A stretch of 64,000 nucleotides of DNA from Planctomycetes bacterium syqfu (GCA_020974905.1 CP087563.1:930001-994000); one strand, 5' to 3'; shown: positions 1 to 8,559, numbered from the stretch's first letter. Numbers and translations: made by a program. The notes: a model not told the origin generated them from the letters alone.

Positions 1-661
1 TGCGCCTAACGTGCTCATGCTCGTGACTCAGGCTGACCAAATGACCAGTGGCAAACCCACCGGCTTGTGGCTTGAGGAATATGCTGTCCCCTACAACCTG
101 TTCATTGCTGAAGGTTTCAAGGTCACCACTGCAACACTCAATGGCGGGAAAGTCCCCATCGACGCACGCAGCAAGCCCAACGACCAACAGAAGGCCGAAT
201 GGAAAGATGCCATCAAGCAACTGCAGTACACCCGTGTCCTCAACCAGGTCGATCTCAAAAAATTCGATGCCATCGTCATCCCCGGCGGACATGGCGTGAT
301 GTTCGATTTAGCAGACTCCAAACAAGCGACAAAGGCCATCGAAACCTTCGTCAAGCAAGACAAACTCATCGCAGCCATCTGCCATGGGCCTGCAGCATTG
401 GTCAACGTCAAAACGCCCAAGGGTAAACCGCTGGTTCACAATCGTGACGTCACCGGTTTTTCCGACAGCGAGGAAGCAGCGGTCAAACTCACCGATGACA
501 TGCCGTTCCTGTTGGAGAGCAAGCTGCGTGAACTTGGGGGCAAGGTCACCACAAGCTCCAACTTCCAACCGCACGCGGTACAGTCCGGCAACCTGATCAC
601 CGGGCAAAATCCTGCCTCCAGCCACGCGGTCGGCCAATTGGTGGTCAAGGCGCTGAAGTGA
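1..661 (+). CDS. DJ-1/PfpI family protein (5' end outside window)
   Basis: Member of the type 1 glutamine amidotransferase-like DJ-1/PfpI superfamily, Hsp31-like branch (known roles: glyoxalase III, deglycase or chaperone). The open frame runs back to base 2 without a stop, so the true start and any signal peptide lie upstream; the first in-frame start-like codon is GTG at 11. Visible motifs are GLWLEEYAVPY near the N-terminus, PGGHGVMFDLA, the nucleophile elbow AAICHGPA with the predicted catalytic Cys codon at 380-382, and ITGQNPASS near the C-terminus. The spacing fits Hsp31-type proteins. No partner gene follows; an inverted-repeat element starts about 70 bp downstream. Family assignment is firm; substrate is unknown. 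Confidence 0.85.
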   Translation, partial: APNVLMLVTQADQMTSGKPTGLWLEEYAVPYNLFIAEGFKVTTATLNGGKVPIDARSKPNDQQKAEWKDAIKQLQYTRVLNQVDLKKFDAIVIPGGHGVMFDLADSKQATKAIETFVKQDKLIAAICHGPAALVNVKTPKGKPLVHNRDVTGFSDSEEAAVKLTDDMPFLLESKLRELGGKVTTSSNFQPHAVQSGNLITGQNPASSHAVGQLVVKALK

Positions 662-731
662 TAACACAATGTGCTTTACCCATTAGACACATGTCATTTG
701 TAAATGCCCGACAAAATCAATAAAACCTATT

Positions 732-823
732 CGTCACTCCCGCGCCCCGGAAAGTCGGAAGTCCAGTGAGAGTTGCAAGCGTCATCAGAATGTCACTGGA
801 TTCCCGCCTGCGCGGGAATGACG
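732..823. repeat. Palindromic MITE-like element, copy 1 (degenerate core)
   Basis: Two inverted arms, CGTCACTCCCGCG on the left and CGCGGGAATGACG on the right, flank an inner segment containing TGCAAGCGTCATCAGAATG. The left arm is partly decayed. Flanking sequence on the right (AATTTGATGTGC) resembles the outer terminal repeat of the better copies at 1837 and 36363, so the element probably extends about 30 bp further on each side. It lies in front of the aminotransferase gene and creates a misleading upstream open frame. Confidence 0.75.
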
Positions 824-936
824 GAATCGAAAAATTTGATGTGCATCGAGTCGATCGACATCAACACATCACAACCTTTCCACAGCCTCAACCAGTCAAA
901 GCAACTTCATCTCGAAGAGACTACAATACACCCATC

Positions 937-1788
937 ATGGATGATCCAACTGTCTATCTCAATGGCGAATTTCTCCCGCTTTCCCAGGCCAAAGTCAGCG
1001 TGCTGGATCGTGGGTTTCTTTTTGGTGATGGCATTTACGAAGTGCTGTTTTATCACCGTGGTAAACCCATCGCAGCTGCCGATCACATCGCTCGCTTAAA
1101 GCACTCACTCAACGAGGTTGGCATTGCGTATCCCGATGTTGACCTGCTGGCCATCAGCAATGAATTGATTGCCAAACAGCAACTGGCTGACGCCAAGGTG
1201 TATTGGCAGATCACGCGTGGTGCCGACGAGGCACGCAATCACATCCCATCATCTGGTGCAACTACGATGGCAACTTCCGGGGGGCCGACGGTCTTTGTGA
1301 TGGCAGAGTACGAAAAACCGGTGGACATCGAAGCCGGTCCTGCTGCAGTCAAAACAATCACACTCCCGGACCTGCGTTGGCATCGCTGTGATATCAAATC
1401 CCTGTTACTGCTGCCCAACTGCATGGCCAAGATGCAGGCCAAACAGGCAGGATGTGCTGAAGCGATTCTCCATCGTGATGGTGTGGTCACCGAAGGCACG
1501 TCCACGAGTCTGCTCATCGTCAAGGATGGCAAGCTCGTCACACACCCCGCCAACCACTGGATTTTAGGCGGAATCACACGCTTGAATTTACTTGCCATCG
1601 CCAGGGAACACGACATCGAAGTCTACGAAGAAACCTTCACCGTCCAAGACATGATGGCAGCAGACGAAGTCATGCTCGGCGGGACGACCACGCTCGTTGC
1701 AGGTGTCACCCACGTGGACAACACCCCCATCAGCGATGGGCAAGTCGGCCCGATCACACGCCTGCTTTTCCAGTGGTATTTCGCTTAG
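937..1788 (+). CDS. dat: D-amino-acid aminotransferase (class IV, PLP)
   Basis: Fold-type IV PLP aminotransferase of 283 residues, the normal family length. The start motif YLNGEFLPLSQAKVSVLDRG, followed by FLFGDGIYEV, is typical of D-alanine/D-amino-acid transaminases. The PLP lysine is in CDIKSLLLLPN and the phosphate-binding region is EGTSTSLLIV. Expected role: interconversion of D-alanine and 2-oxoglutarate with pyruvate and D-glutamate for peptidoglycan. The frame is open back to 766, but that part reads through the palindromic repeat, so ATG 937 is chosen. A TACAAT box at 922-927 sits 9 bp before this ATG, so the transcript may have almost no leader. A branched-chain or 4-amino-4-deoxychorismate enzyme is the alternative. 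Confidence 0.82.
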   Translation: MDDPTVYLNGEFLPLSQAKVSVLDRGFLFGDGIYEVLFYHRGKPIAAADHIARLKHSLNEVGIAYPDVDLLAISNELIAKQQLADAKVYWQITRGADEARNHIPSSGATTMATSGGPTVFVMAEYEKPVDIEAGPAAVKTITLPDLRWHRCDIKSLLLLPNCMAKMQAKQAGCAEAILHRDGVVTEGTSTSLLIVKDGKLVTHPANHWILGGITRLNLLAIAREHDIEVYEETFTVQDMMAADEVMLGGTTTLVAGVTHVDNTPISDGQVGPITRLLFQWYFA

Positions 1789-1803
1789 AGCGTTGCGTTT
1801 GAT

Positions 1804-2030
1804 ACCCGGTCAAGATGACCGGGCGATGTGAACTTAGAGCAACTTGTATAAAAAATCGCCTATATCCGTCACTCCCGCGAAGGCGGGAGTCCAGTGGAAT
1901 CTGCAACTTTCCTACTGCATGCCACTGGATTCCCGCCTTCGCGGGAATGACGAATCAGATTTCTGTATGGCGATTAATGACGCAAACTGCTCTAGCCGAG
2001 TCATCTTGACTCGGTTGCCTTGGAACGATG
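1804..2030. repeat. Hairpin-pair repeat split by a MITE-like insertion
   Basis: The left part holds the hairpin CCCGGTCA-aga-TGACCGGG and the right part CCGAGTCA-tct-TGACTCGG. An uninterrupted copy of the same two-hairpin unit is present at 8612-8680, where the parts are joined by GCTATGTGAATATAG. Here they are separated by the 156-bp element at 1837-1992, which shows that the inner element is the later arrival. Confidence 0.8.
1837..1992. mobile_element. Palindromic MITE-like element, copy 2 (TA target duplication)
   Basis: A 156-bp element bounded by GAGCA on the left and TGCTC on the right, with TA on both sides (1835-1836 and 1993-1994). Inside are inverted sub-repeats (AATCGCC / GGCGATT) and the core arms GTCACTCCCGCG / CGCGGGAATGAC. 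The outside sequences rejoin into the hairpin repeat known intact at 8612, giving an empty-site comparison within the window. The TA duplication and short TIRs fit non-autonomous IS630/Tc1-mariner-type elements; no transposase of that type is in the window. Confidence 0.8.
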
Positions 2031-2111
2031 CCCTTCAAAACAGCAACAATAAGCCACTCTTGTTACGTCAATCCTGATTTGATTGAGCACGAGTGATAAA
2101 CAGGATTGGTA

Positions 2112-3092
2112 TCAAACCGTTTGATAGACAAGCTTGATCGGCTTTTCATCATTCGCTGATGCGACGATGGCTTCATAGAGAACCATACTCTTGTAACTCT
2201 CAAAAATGCTTGATCGCGTGGTGTTCGCGTTTTCGGTCAAAGCCTTGAAAAACGCAGCAATCTCAGCAAGGTGACCGGTTTCGTTGCCACTGTCACCACT
2301 GCTGGTAAAGGTCGGCGGTTCGCGCCATTCACAGGGTTTATTGTCCTGTGTGATCTTCCACGAACTTGAGTTGTGGATCGTCATGAAATTGCCGCCACGC
2401 ACGGTCAGTTCGACTTCCTCGGTGGGAATTTGAAACGAACGGCCATCAGCAAAGGTCATCGTCCCGACCGCGCCCGATGCGAATTTCAAACTCACCGCAT
2501 AAGCATCCGGTCCCTTGGCAAAGGCGAAGACATCCGTGACATCACCAAGCAAGTACAGGGCAAGATCAATGGTGTGCACACAGAAGTCAAAAAGAAACAT
2601 CCGATGCGGCGTGTTGTTTTGATACTGTGCTGAACAGTAATCAATGGAGATGGCATAAATGTCATCAGCCGGAAACTGGTCCAACCATTCCTTGGCTCTG
2701 CTGTAGGCCGTGTTGTAACGCTTCTTGAATGCTGTCATGCAAAGCAGCCCGGTCTCCTGGGCAACCTTGGCGACTTGCAAAGTCTGCTCTGCGGTCATGG
2801 CGGGCGGTTTTTCCGTGTACACCGGATAGCCTTTTTTCATGACCTTTTGTGCCAACTCGTAATGGCCTTGCGGTCCCGTACAGATCATCACGCCATCGGG
2901 TTTGAGTTCATCAAGCATTAAATCGACATCGGTAAAAACCTTGCCACCAAAGCGTGCAGCATTCCGTGATGCTTTTTCAATATCCAAATCACAGACACCG
3001 ACGAGTAAGCCGCCAGCAGCGCCGATGTAGGGATAGATCCGACGCGTGGATAAATTGCCAGCACCGACGATACAGATTCGTGGTTCACTCAT
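2112..3092 (-). CDS. Gfo/Idh/MocA family oxidoreductase
   Basis: NAD(P)-dependent dehydrogenase of 326 residues, usual family length. The N-terminal Rossmann fold begins ICIVGAGNLSTRRIYPYIG (residues about 6-24) and the consensus YTEKPPAM, with the catalytic-region lysine, is near residue 95. The C-terminal alpha/beta domain contains FDFCVHTIDLALYLLGDV with the expected histidine and aspartate. The ATG overlaps the stop of the upstream isomerase gene (ATGA at 3089-3092), so the two are translationally coupled. Together with the cupin gene before it this forms a three-gene minus-strand operon, probably for catabolism of a sugar, sugar acid or inositol. The exact substrate cannot be read from sequence. 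Confidence 0.88.
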   Translation of the reverse strand: MSEPRICIVGAGNLSTRRIYPYIGAAGGLLVGVCDLDIEKASRNAARFGGKVFTDVDLMLDELKPDGVMICTGPQGHYELAQKVMKKGYPVYTEKPPAMTAEQTLQVAKVAQETGLLCMTAFKKRYNTAYSRAKEWLDQFPADDIYAISIDYCSAQYQNNTPHRMFLFDFCVHTIDLALYLLGDVTDVFAFAKGPDAYAVSLKFASGAVGTMTFADGRSFQIPTEEVELTVRGGNFMTIHNSSSWKITQDNKPCEWREPPTFTSSGDSGNETGHLAEIAAFFKALTENANTTRSSIFESYKSMVLYEAIVASANDEKPIKLVYQTV

Positions 3093-3877
3093 GATTGTGT
3101 CTCCTTGATGCCCATCTGCTTCAGATAGGTTAACGCATTGGCAAGTTCGTTGATGGTCCGCTGAGCATCCGTCTTCCGGGTATCCAATTCCAACTCAACC
3201 ACAATCTCTCCCGTGTAGTTGCGATCAGAGAGTGCAGCGAAAAGCCCCTGAAAATCAACACGTCCCTGGCCAAATGGCACGGACTGCCCATCGTCATCAA
3301 TCTCGTTAATATGCACCAGGGCAATACTCTGATCCAGCAGGTCCATGCCCTGCTGCCAACTCACACCGACGCGCTGAAAGTGCCCGACTTCCAGGAGCGT
3401 TTTCATCCGCGGGTCTGCAATGGCATCAATCACCTGTTTAAAATCATCCAGTGTCGTGATGGGCGTGCCCTTGTGATTCTGCAGAACCGGGATCACGTTG
3501 ATCTGTTGAGCTTCAAGTCGATCGAGTAACGGTTTGGCGCCCCGCACATAAAGCTCACGACTTTGCGCTTTGTAGAGGACAACCCCGGCCCCAATGGCTT
3601 GGGCATAACGTGCTGTGGCAACAGCATGCTCAAGTGAGTTATCAAAGTCATCCGTAATCGGTGGCAAGTGCATGGAGGTAAAAGCCATCTCATGCTTACG
3701 GGCAAGCGCCAGATATTGCTGAACAGGCTGATGGATATCCAGTGCAGAAGTGCACCATGTACAAAAGGCTTCAAACTTACGAAATCCCAACTGCGCATAG
3801 GCAGAAAGGATTTCATCCAACGCCCATTGCGGGATGCAGGCAGGTGAAGAAACTAACTGGTCAATGGTCAAAGCCAT
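3089..3877 (-). CDS. Sugar phosphate isomerase/epimerase (xylose isomerase-like TIM barrel)
   Basis: A 262-residue protein of the AP-endonuclease-2/xylose-isomerase-like TIM-barrel superfamily (IolE/IolI/KguE relatives). Visible elements include FTSMHLPPITDD, the metal-ligand candidates in LLEVGHFQRVG and VHINEIDDDG, and VVELELDTRK near the C-terminus. Position between a cupin and a Gfo/Idh/MocA dehydrogenase, with 4-bp overlap with the latter and 25 bp from the former, supports a shared pathway on a keto-sugar or inosose-like substrate. The gene should be co-transcribed from the promoter in front of the cupin. Confidence 0.82.
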   Translation of the reverse strand: MALTIDQLVSSPACIPQWALDEILSAYAQLGFRKFEAFCTWCTSALDIHQPVQQYLALARKHEMAFTSMHLPPITDDFDNSLEHAVATARYAQAIGAGVVLYKAQSRELYVRGAKPLLDRLEAQQINVIPVLQNHKGTPITTLDDFKQVIDAIADPRMKTLLEVGHFQRVGVSWQQGMDLLDQSIALVHINEIDDDGQSVPFGQGRVDFQGLFAALSDRNYTGEIVVELELDTRKTDAQRTINELANALTYLKQMGIKETQS

Positions 3878-3902
3878 GGCAATTCTTTCAATTCAAATGT
3901 GT

Positions 3903-4274
3903 TTACTCGGATTCACCAATCGTCTGTCGATCCGGTGACGAAAAGGCGATCAACAGGTGCGCTTCACCATCACCGATATTTCGCGCCCCGTGCTTGAGAT
4001 TCGCAGGGATCGTGATGCTGTCCCCCGCATTCATGGCAAACCAACCCTCCCCGTCGATGTAGTGTTCAATCTGACCTGTCAGGACGTGGAGCACTTCCTC
4101 GCAATTGGGATGGTAATGGATCGGATTGGCTGATTGCCCCTTGAGAATACAGCGTCCGACGGTCAAACCACTTGCTTGAGACAAAGCCCCGCTGGCGTAC
4201 CAGTGAAGCTCGCCCCAGTCAAAAGTCTCTTTCTGAGCAGTGGCATCATCAATCAGTGAATAGGTCTGAGACAT
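3903..4274 (-). CDS. Small cupin-domain protein
   Basis: Single-domain cupin of about 123 residues. The first cupin motif is HYHPNCEEVLHVLTG with two His and a Glu as metal ligands, and the second is PANLKHGARNIG. The frame extends upstream to 4391, but a Shine-Dalgarno GAGGA (4285-4281) precedes the double ATG at 4277/4274, so the short form is chosen; the 4274 ATG has the better spacing. First gene of the cupin/isomerase/dehydrogenase operon and divergent from the XRE-cupin regulator. Function could be a sugar or sugar-acid binding or isomerising cupin; not resolvable from sequence. Confidence 0.8.
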   Translation of the reverse strand: MSQTYSLIDDATAQKETFDWGELHWYASGALSQASGLTVGRCILKGQSANPIHYHPNCEEVLHVLTGQIEHYIDGEGWFAMNAGDSITIPANLKHGARNIGDGEAHLLIAFSSPDRQTIGESE

Positions 4275-4334
4275 CATTTTTCCTCGGTCTTGGTAATTGG
4301 CATAAAGTCGCGTAAAATAGCAGACAGACTCATT

Positions 4335-4351
4335 ATTCAACTTTGTTGAAT
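4335..4351. promoter_or_regulatory. Palindromic operator candidate in divergent promoter
   Basis: Perfect inverted repeat ATTCAAC-TTT-GTTGAAT in the 104-bp space between the cupin operon (minus) and the XRE-cupin gene (plus). A further half-site-like GTCAACTTT follows at 4355. Its position between the two starts fits the binding site of the adjacent XRE regulator controlling both directions. Inference from position and symmetry only. Confidence 0.55.
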
Positions 4352-4378
4352 ATGTGTCAACTTTATGGAAGTAAAAAG

Positions 4379-4966
4379 ATGAAATCTTCAAACATCGGCC
4401 AACGGATTCGAACGCTGCGTAAACGCATGGGCTGGACCCTGCAGGATGTCGCAGAGCGTTGCGACTTTACACGAAGCCTGCTATCCAAGATCGAGAACGG
4501 CAAGACGGTTCCCCCGGTTGCAACCCTCACCCGCATCGCTGACACGTTGGGCGTTTCTGTCTCAAACCTGCTTGATGACCGCCAGGATCAGGGCACGATT
4601 CTCGATACAGCAGACGCGCATCAGTCCAAGGCCATGACGCAGACGGATAAGGGTTACAAGTTCTTTGCCTTTGCAGCAGGTCGCAGTGACAAGCTTATGC
4701 AACCCCTGCTTTTTGAGGCTCGCAAGGACAGCATCAAACCTCAACCCATGTCACATGGCGGGGAAGAATTCGTCTACGTTCTGACTGGGAAAATGCGCTA
4801 CCGCGTCGGTTCAACGGTCCACCTGCTCAAGCCCGGGGACAGCATGTATTTTGATGCGCAGCAGGAACACGAACTTGAACCGGTCACCGACGTGGTCCGC
4901 TTTCTGGCTGTATTCACCGAAGCGCCCAAACCTGCCAAAACATCGCGGAAAAAGACCAAGGCATGA
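4379..4966 (+). CDS. XRE family regulator with C-terminal cupin domain
   Basis: A 195-residue regulator: N-terminal helix-turn-helix (residues about 5-62, IGQRIRTLRKRMGWTLQDVA then RSLLSKIENGKTVPP) and C-terminal cupin (about 110-185, GGEEFVYVLTGKMRYRVG and LKPGDSMYFDAQQEHELEP). This architecture is that of SutR/PuuR-type regulators, in which the cupin senses a small ligand. Start ATG 4379 has GGAAG 7 bp upstream; an in-frame alternative at 4343 lies inside the palindrome and is unlikely. Divergent from the cupin/isomerase/dehydrogenase operon, which it probably controls together with itself. The Lys-rich tail (TSRKKTKA) is not part of either domain. Confidence 0.88.
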   Translation: MKSSNIGQRIRTLRKRMGWTLQDVAERCDFTRSLLSKIENGKTVPPVATLTRIADTLGVSVSNLLDDRQDQGTILDTADAHQSKAMTQTDKGYKFFAFAAGRSDKLMQPLLFEARKDSIKPQPMSHGGEEFVYVLTGKMRYRVGSTVHLLKPGDSMYFDAQQEHELEPVTDVVRFLAVFTEAPKPAKTSRKKTKA

Positions 4967-5167
4967 GGTGTCAGGACAGTCGACATGAAAGCTTAAACAC
5001 ATGCATCTTTGAGTTGTGCTGTTTTTTGAAGCTTCCGTTTTGTAACGCGAAGGCGCGAAGACCGCGAAGGTCACAAAGGTAAGACATTGATTCAAGGCAT
5101 CCGCTTACTTCGTGCGCGGCTCATTGTGTCCAAACAAAATCGACACGAGCCGATACGCTACATGGCA

Positions 5168-5614
5168 CTATGCAAACAGGTGTTGATGCGTTTTACTCAG
5201 TTGATTGAGAACGGACTGTTGACGCTGAGGGGGTAGCGTCTTGACATAAGCCTTGGCGTGATGGGAGAAGGTGCTGTCACAGATCAACAGGGTCAACGGC
5301 GTCGGCAGGTTCTGCTGCTGAGCGACGCGGATGAGTAGCCACTGCGTGGTGATGTCCAACTCCAACTGTCGGGAAATCTGGTGGAAGACCAGAAGCGGCC
5401 CGTCTTCACGGTTGCGGGAATTACGCCACTTGATGATCCGAAGCACCAGCATCACCAGGATGATCACCGACATGGCAACGACCGCCCAGATCGGCGACAT
5501 CAACGGATCGGATTCATTGATCCATTGCCAATTGGCGAATATCTCATCGACATTCGGCGGCGCTTTGGGGGTCCGCGGACTTTCCAATGCTAACGTGAGC
5601 ATCAACTGCATCAT
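5168..5614 (-). CDS. Hypothetical single-pass membrane protein
   Basis: A 148-residue protein not recognised. It has a short N-terminal segment, then one strong membrane span (MSPIWAVVAMSVIILVMLVL, residues about 39-58) followed by a basic stretch RIIKWRNSRNRE, and a cytoplasmic helical domain of roughly 85 residues. The start codon overlaps the stop of the upstream HEAT-repeat gene (ATGA, 5611-5614), so the two are translationally coupled and probably work together. The C-terminal half might contact the HEAT protein; that is inference. Confidence 0.65.
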   Translation of the reverse strand: MMQLMLTLALESPRTPKAPPNVDEIFANWQWINESDPLMSPIWAVVAMSVIILVMLVLRIIKWRNSRNREDGPLLVFHQISRQLELDITTQWLLIRVAQQQNLPTPLTLLICDSTFSHHAKAYVKTLPPQRQQSVLNQLSKTHQHLFA

Positions 5615-7566
5615 GATCGCACCCCCGGTTCCTTAACCTGCGGCGGGTCCAATTCCACCTGGTCATCATCCTCAACATCCGAATAGGTGTCGATGAAATG
5701 CTCAATGAGTTTGCTTGCACGCGTACGGACTTTGGGGTCCTTGTCGGAGATGGAAAGTTCAGCAACGTGTCGGACCATGTCCCGTAAATTCAAATGGTCC
5801 ACCAGCCACAACGCACTGAGACGGTGCATCGGACGTTCGTCGTTGAGCATGTTCCCCAAGGTGGTCAGTGCATCAGCAAAGTTCATCGACAGCAATGCGC
5901 CAATGGCATTAGCGCGCGGGCGGTTGTCATCGCCTTTACTCATCTTGACCAACTGGTTGACATGGTTGCGATGCTCGATTTGATCCAGCGCTTCGACCGC
6001 GTTGGCGCGCATGCGGGCATCGCCATGTTCCAAAGACGATTCAAGTATCCGGGCGGCACGTTCGGTGGCGGCACTACCCAGTGTCTTCACCGCAGCTGAG
6101 GCAATTTTCGGATCATCATGATGCGTTAAATGCTCCAACGCATACTCAAAGAAAGTCCCCTGATTGAGCGTGCGGATAATCGACATGGCCTTATGCATGT
6201 CAGCCGGATGTTCGCTTTCAAGTTTCTCACCAAGCTGAACATGGAAGGTCGGATCGATCTTGATTAATGCCTTACCTGCAGCGATGCGTTGGTTCAGATC
6301 AAAACGCGACCAGGAGTCCCAGTATTTCTCAAACCCCACCGGCGCGACATACCGCGAGGCGATCTTGCGCACTGAGTCATGCGGGGAATTGATCAAGCGC
6401 AGCATCAGGTGATACAGGTCGATGTAATCAATCCGAATCAGATGCCGCAAAGCAATGCGGGCGATGTCTTCATCGGTGTCCGCACAAAAGCCGGTGATCA
6501 GGTTCACGGCATCAAAGTTGGCAGCAGACTGTTTCATGAGTTTGCGCAGGACAATCAAGCGCGTGGGCACATCGTCGACTTTACGCAGTGATCCAAGTTG
6601 GGCGATGAGATGTTCATTGCTGCGACAGACAATGCTGTACCACTTGGGCAGTTGGCGGAGTTGTTGCGGCTTGATGCCAACAAGGCTTTGAACCTGCGGG
6701 AAAAAGTGATCTTCTGCAGGCAGGGACCGCAGGCGTTTTCGGCGATCAGGCAGCAGCAGTAAATGCCCTTGCGTGAACATCCGATGCAGCGTTTTTTCCT
6801 TTGCCATAAAACCGATGCCCTGGAGGATGGGCTCGGTGAGTACTGGGATGGACATCAGGCTGAGCATCGACTCGCAGACCGACGGATTGTTGGGCGTTTT
6901 GCAAAGTTGGATGAGCGTCTGTGTTGCGGGGTGTTTGAGATCGTTGAGGATGCGCCCTGCCTGCTTCAGTGGCCGGGGTTGGGTTTCGAGCATGGCTTCG
7001 ATGACCGCCGGCTGTTGGTGTATGCCGTAGAAAGTGATGGCTTGTTCGATGGCTTGTTGGAGCAGGTCGTTTTGCTCGGAGATTTGCTTGCTTGTCAGCG
7101 TGTTGGCAGTTGCTGCTGATTCAGTTTCGGGGATCGACGTATCGGCCGTGAAGAGGCTGCGATTGGCCATGTCCAGCAGGCTTGATGCAGCGTCTTCGTG
7201 TGCAGCGGGTTGACCGTAACGCAGGACGTCCGCCAAGAGGTAACAGAGCTTGGGATCGCGACAGATGGAGACGATCTGGACGATGTTGAGCTGATCCTGC
7301 GCCTGGCCATGTTGAGCCATGTGTCGGAGGATGCGGCCAAGGTGTGGCGCTTGCTGGATGATCATCGCCTGGACGTCTTCATCGAGTTGATGAAAGTGAC
7401 GCACGACTGCGGTCTGTGAATGGGCATGACGGCGTTGCAGGAGGGACTGAACAAGCCTGGCCGCGGTCTTGGTATCTGCAGTAGGCAGCGCAGCAGCCAT
7501 CGCCGAATCCACCGACGGATCGGAGATCGATTCAAAGAGGCGAAAAATGTGGTCACTGCGTGCCAT
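5611..7566 (-). CDS. HEAT-repeat protein
   Basis: A 651-residue largely helical protein with no signal peptide or membrane span. The C-terminal half carries HEAT-like repeats, for example ARIALRHLIRIDYIDLYHLM near residue 365, IASAAVKTLGSAATERAARI near 487 and VRTRASKLIEHFID near 615, each with the Asp/Arg spacing of HEAT units. The N-terminal 150 residues are less regular. HEAT solenoids act as protein-binding scaffolds. It is first in a two-gene operon with a single-pass membrane protein, suggesting a membrane-tethered scaffold. No enzymatic motif is visible; specific role unknown. Confidence 0.75.
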   Translation of the reverse strand: MARSDHIFRLFESISDPSVDSAMAAALPTADTKTAARLVQSLLQRRHAHSQTAVVRHFHQLDEDVQAMIIQQAPHLGRILRHMAQHGQAQDQLNIVQIVSICRDPKLCYLLADVLRYGQPAAHEDAASSLLDMANRSLFTADTSIPETESAATANTLTSKQISEQNDLLQQAIEQAITFYGIHQQPAVIEAMLETQPRPLKQAGRILNDLKHPATQTLIQLCKTPNNPSVCESMLSLMSIPVLTEPILQGIGFMAKEKTLHRMFTQGHLLLLPDRRKRLRSLPAEDHFFPQVQSLVGIKPQQLRQLPKWYSIVCRSNEHLIAQLGSLRKVDDVPTRLIVLRKLMKQSAANFDAVNLITGFCADTDEDIARIALRHLIRIDYIDLYHLMLRLINSPHDSVRKIASRYVAPVGFEKYWDSWSRFDLNQRIAAGKALIKIDPTFHVQLGEKLESEHPADMHKAMSIIRTLNQGTFFEYALEHLTHHDDPKIASAAVKTLGSAATERAARILESSLEHGDARMRANAVEALDQIEHRNHVNQLVKMSKGDDNRPRANAIGALLSMNFADALTTLGNMLNDERPMHRLSALWLVDHLNLRDMVRHVAELSISDKDPKVRTRASKLIEHFIDTYSDVEDDDQVELDPPQVKEPGVRS

Positions 7567-7774
7567 AGGTTGAAACCTGTCCCCTTACGGTGGGGTATGT
7601 CTGGTGTATCCAGTGCATCAGGTGTTCTGACTGAATATCAGCCGAACATGCGGTTGCCTGATTCTGTTATCGGACAGGTTGTGGTTGTGGCTCAAATCGT
7701 TCGCTACACAATATGTACGGTGTAATTGAGACACATCAAACTAAAAAAAGTCTTTTCAGAATCAAAATCGCTGC

Positions 7775-7780
7775 TATAAT
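7775..7780 (+). promoter_or_regulatory. -10 box TATAAT for the gene at 7817
   Basis: Consensus TATAAT placed 36 bp before ATG 7817. The -35 region is weak (TCTTTT, 18 bp upstream). A good ribosome-binding site, AAAGGAGTAAGAGG, lies between the box and the start codon. Confidence 0.55.
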
Positions 7781-7816
7781 GCCGATCTGTCCTAACAAAG
7801 GAGTAAGAGGCCGACC

Positions 7817-8377
7817 ATGAGTGTGAGCTCTAAGTCCAGTAATACCCAAATGTTCCGCATGATGCTCTATCGCCGAGCCCTTCATCCGGAGTTATTCGAA
7901 CTCAAAAGCCGTCGTACTTTCGCCCATGGTGATTACGAAGCCGACGTGTGGATGGTCCCTACGGGTCATCTCGTCCGCTTCCAGGTGGGTAAGCGCAGCT
8001 TGACCGAGGTCGTGATGGATCGTTGTGACCACTTACCAGAACTGGGTTTAGTTCACGCTATCCCCTGTCTGGGTGAGAAGGATTACGAGATGCCGCGCGA
8101 GCCTGGGGACAAGGGAATCGGCTTTGTCACCACGATTCAGACTGAATCGCTGTCGGATAATCTGTACATGACCACCTTGCGTGAGTTGTCCAGTTATGCC
8201 GACGAAGCCGGTGCCAACTCGATCTGTCACAAGTGGGATGACAACGAAAGCGTCCCCTGCCTGAGTCTGATCGACGTGCAGAAGTACCGTAAAGAGCTGC
8301 ACATACAGAGCTACCACCTGACCGGTTCCAACGGTTTGGTGCTCCGTACGCAGTCGATTTTCGAAGTCCACCAATAA
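7817..8377 (+). CDS. Conserved hypothetical protein (possibly DUF2617-like)
   Basis: A soluble 186-residue protein starting at an ATG with a strong AAAGGAG ribosome-binding site and its own TATAAT promoter. It has no signal peptide or membrane span. Sequence segments such as MLYRRALHPELFELKSRRTF, TTIQTESLSDNLYMTTLREL and LSLIDVQKYRKELHIQSYHL read like a compact conserved globular family; from memory they resemble DUF2617, but this needs a profile search. Function is unknown. The neighbourhood gives no clue: a divergent HEAT operon lies upstream, and a structured untranslated region followed by a strong terminator lies downstream. Confidence 0.7.
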   Translation: MSVSSKSSNTQMFRMMLYRRALHPELFELKSRRTFAHGDYEADVWMVPTGHLVRFQVGKRSLTEVVMDRCDHLPELGLVHAIPCLGEKDYEMPREPGDKGIGFVTTIQTESLSDNLYMTTLRELSSYADEAGANSICHKWDDNESVPCLSLIDVQKYRKELHIQSYHLTGSNGLVLRTQSIFEVHQ

Positions 8378-8491
8378 TTCGCCTTCTCAGGCCGGTTGCT
8401 GCGGGTTGATCCGTAAAATGCATACCTTGGCCCACGAGCGAGCGATACCCGGGATCGGTGTCGGCATTTTGTGTCGCCGGTGTCATGAAAA

Positions 8492-8559
8492 TCTGAGCCA
8501 AGCATTAAGGACAGATCGCAGCTCAGAGGATCAGATCCACCATTTGAAATCATTCAAAT
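8492..8559 (+). other. Hairpin cluster in the 3' region of the 7817 gene
   Basis: Three perfect stem-loops follow one another: TCTGAGC (8492-8498) with GCTCAGA (8521-8527), GGATC-a-GATCC (8528-8538), and ATTTGAA-atca-TTCAAAT (8542-8559). They lead directly into the terminator at 8563. The 185 bp between the stop codon and the terminator hold no credible reading frame. This may be a structured 3' UTR or an independent small RNA; I recognise no known RNA family. Confidence 0.5.

Noticed and set aside
766-936. 57-codon N-terminal extension of the D-amino-acid aminotransferase
   Set aside because: Reads through a palindromic repeat; the family normally begins at the MDDPTVYLNGEF position (ATG 937).
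4395-4415. tRNA T-loop-like GGATTCGAAC
   Set aside because: Lies within the XRE regulator coding sequence; no acceptor stem or anticodon arm around it. No tRNA found in the window.
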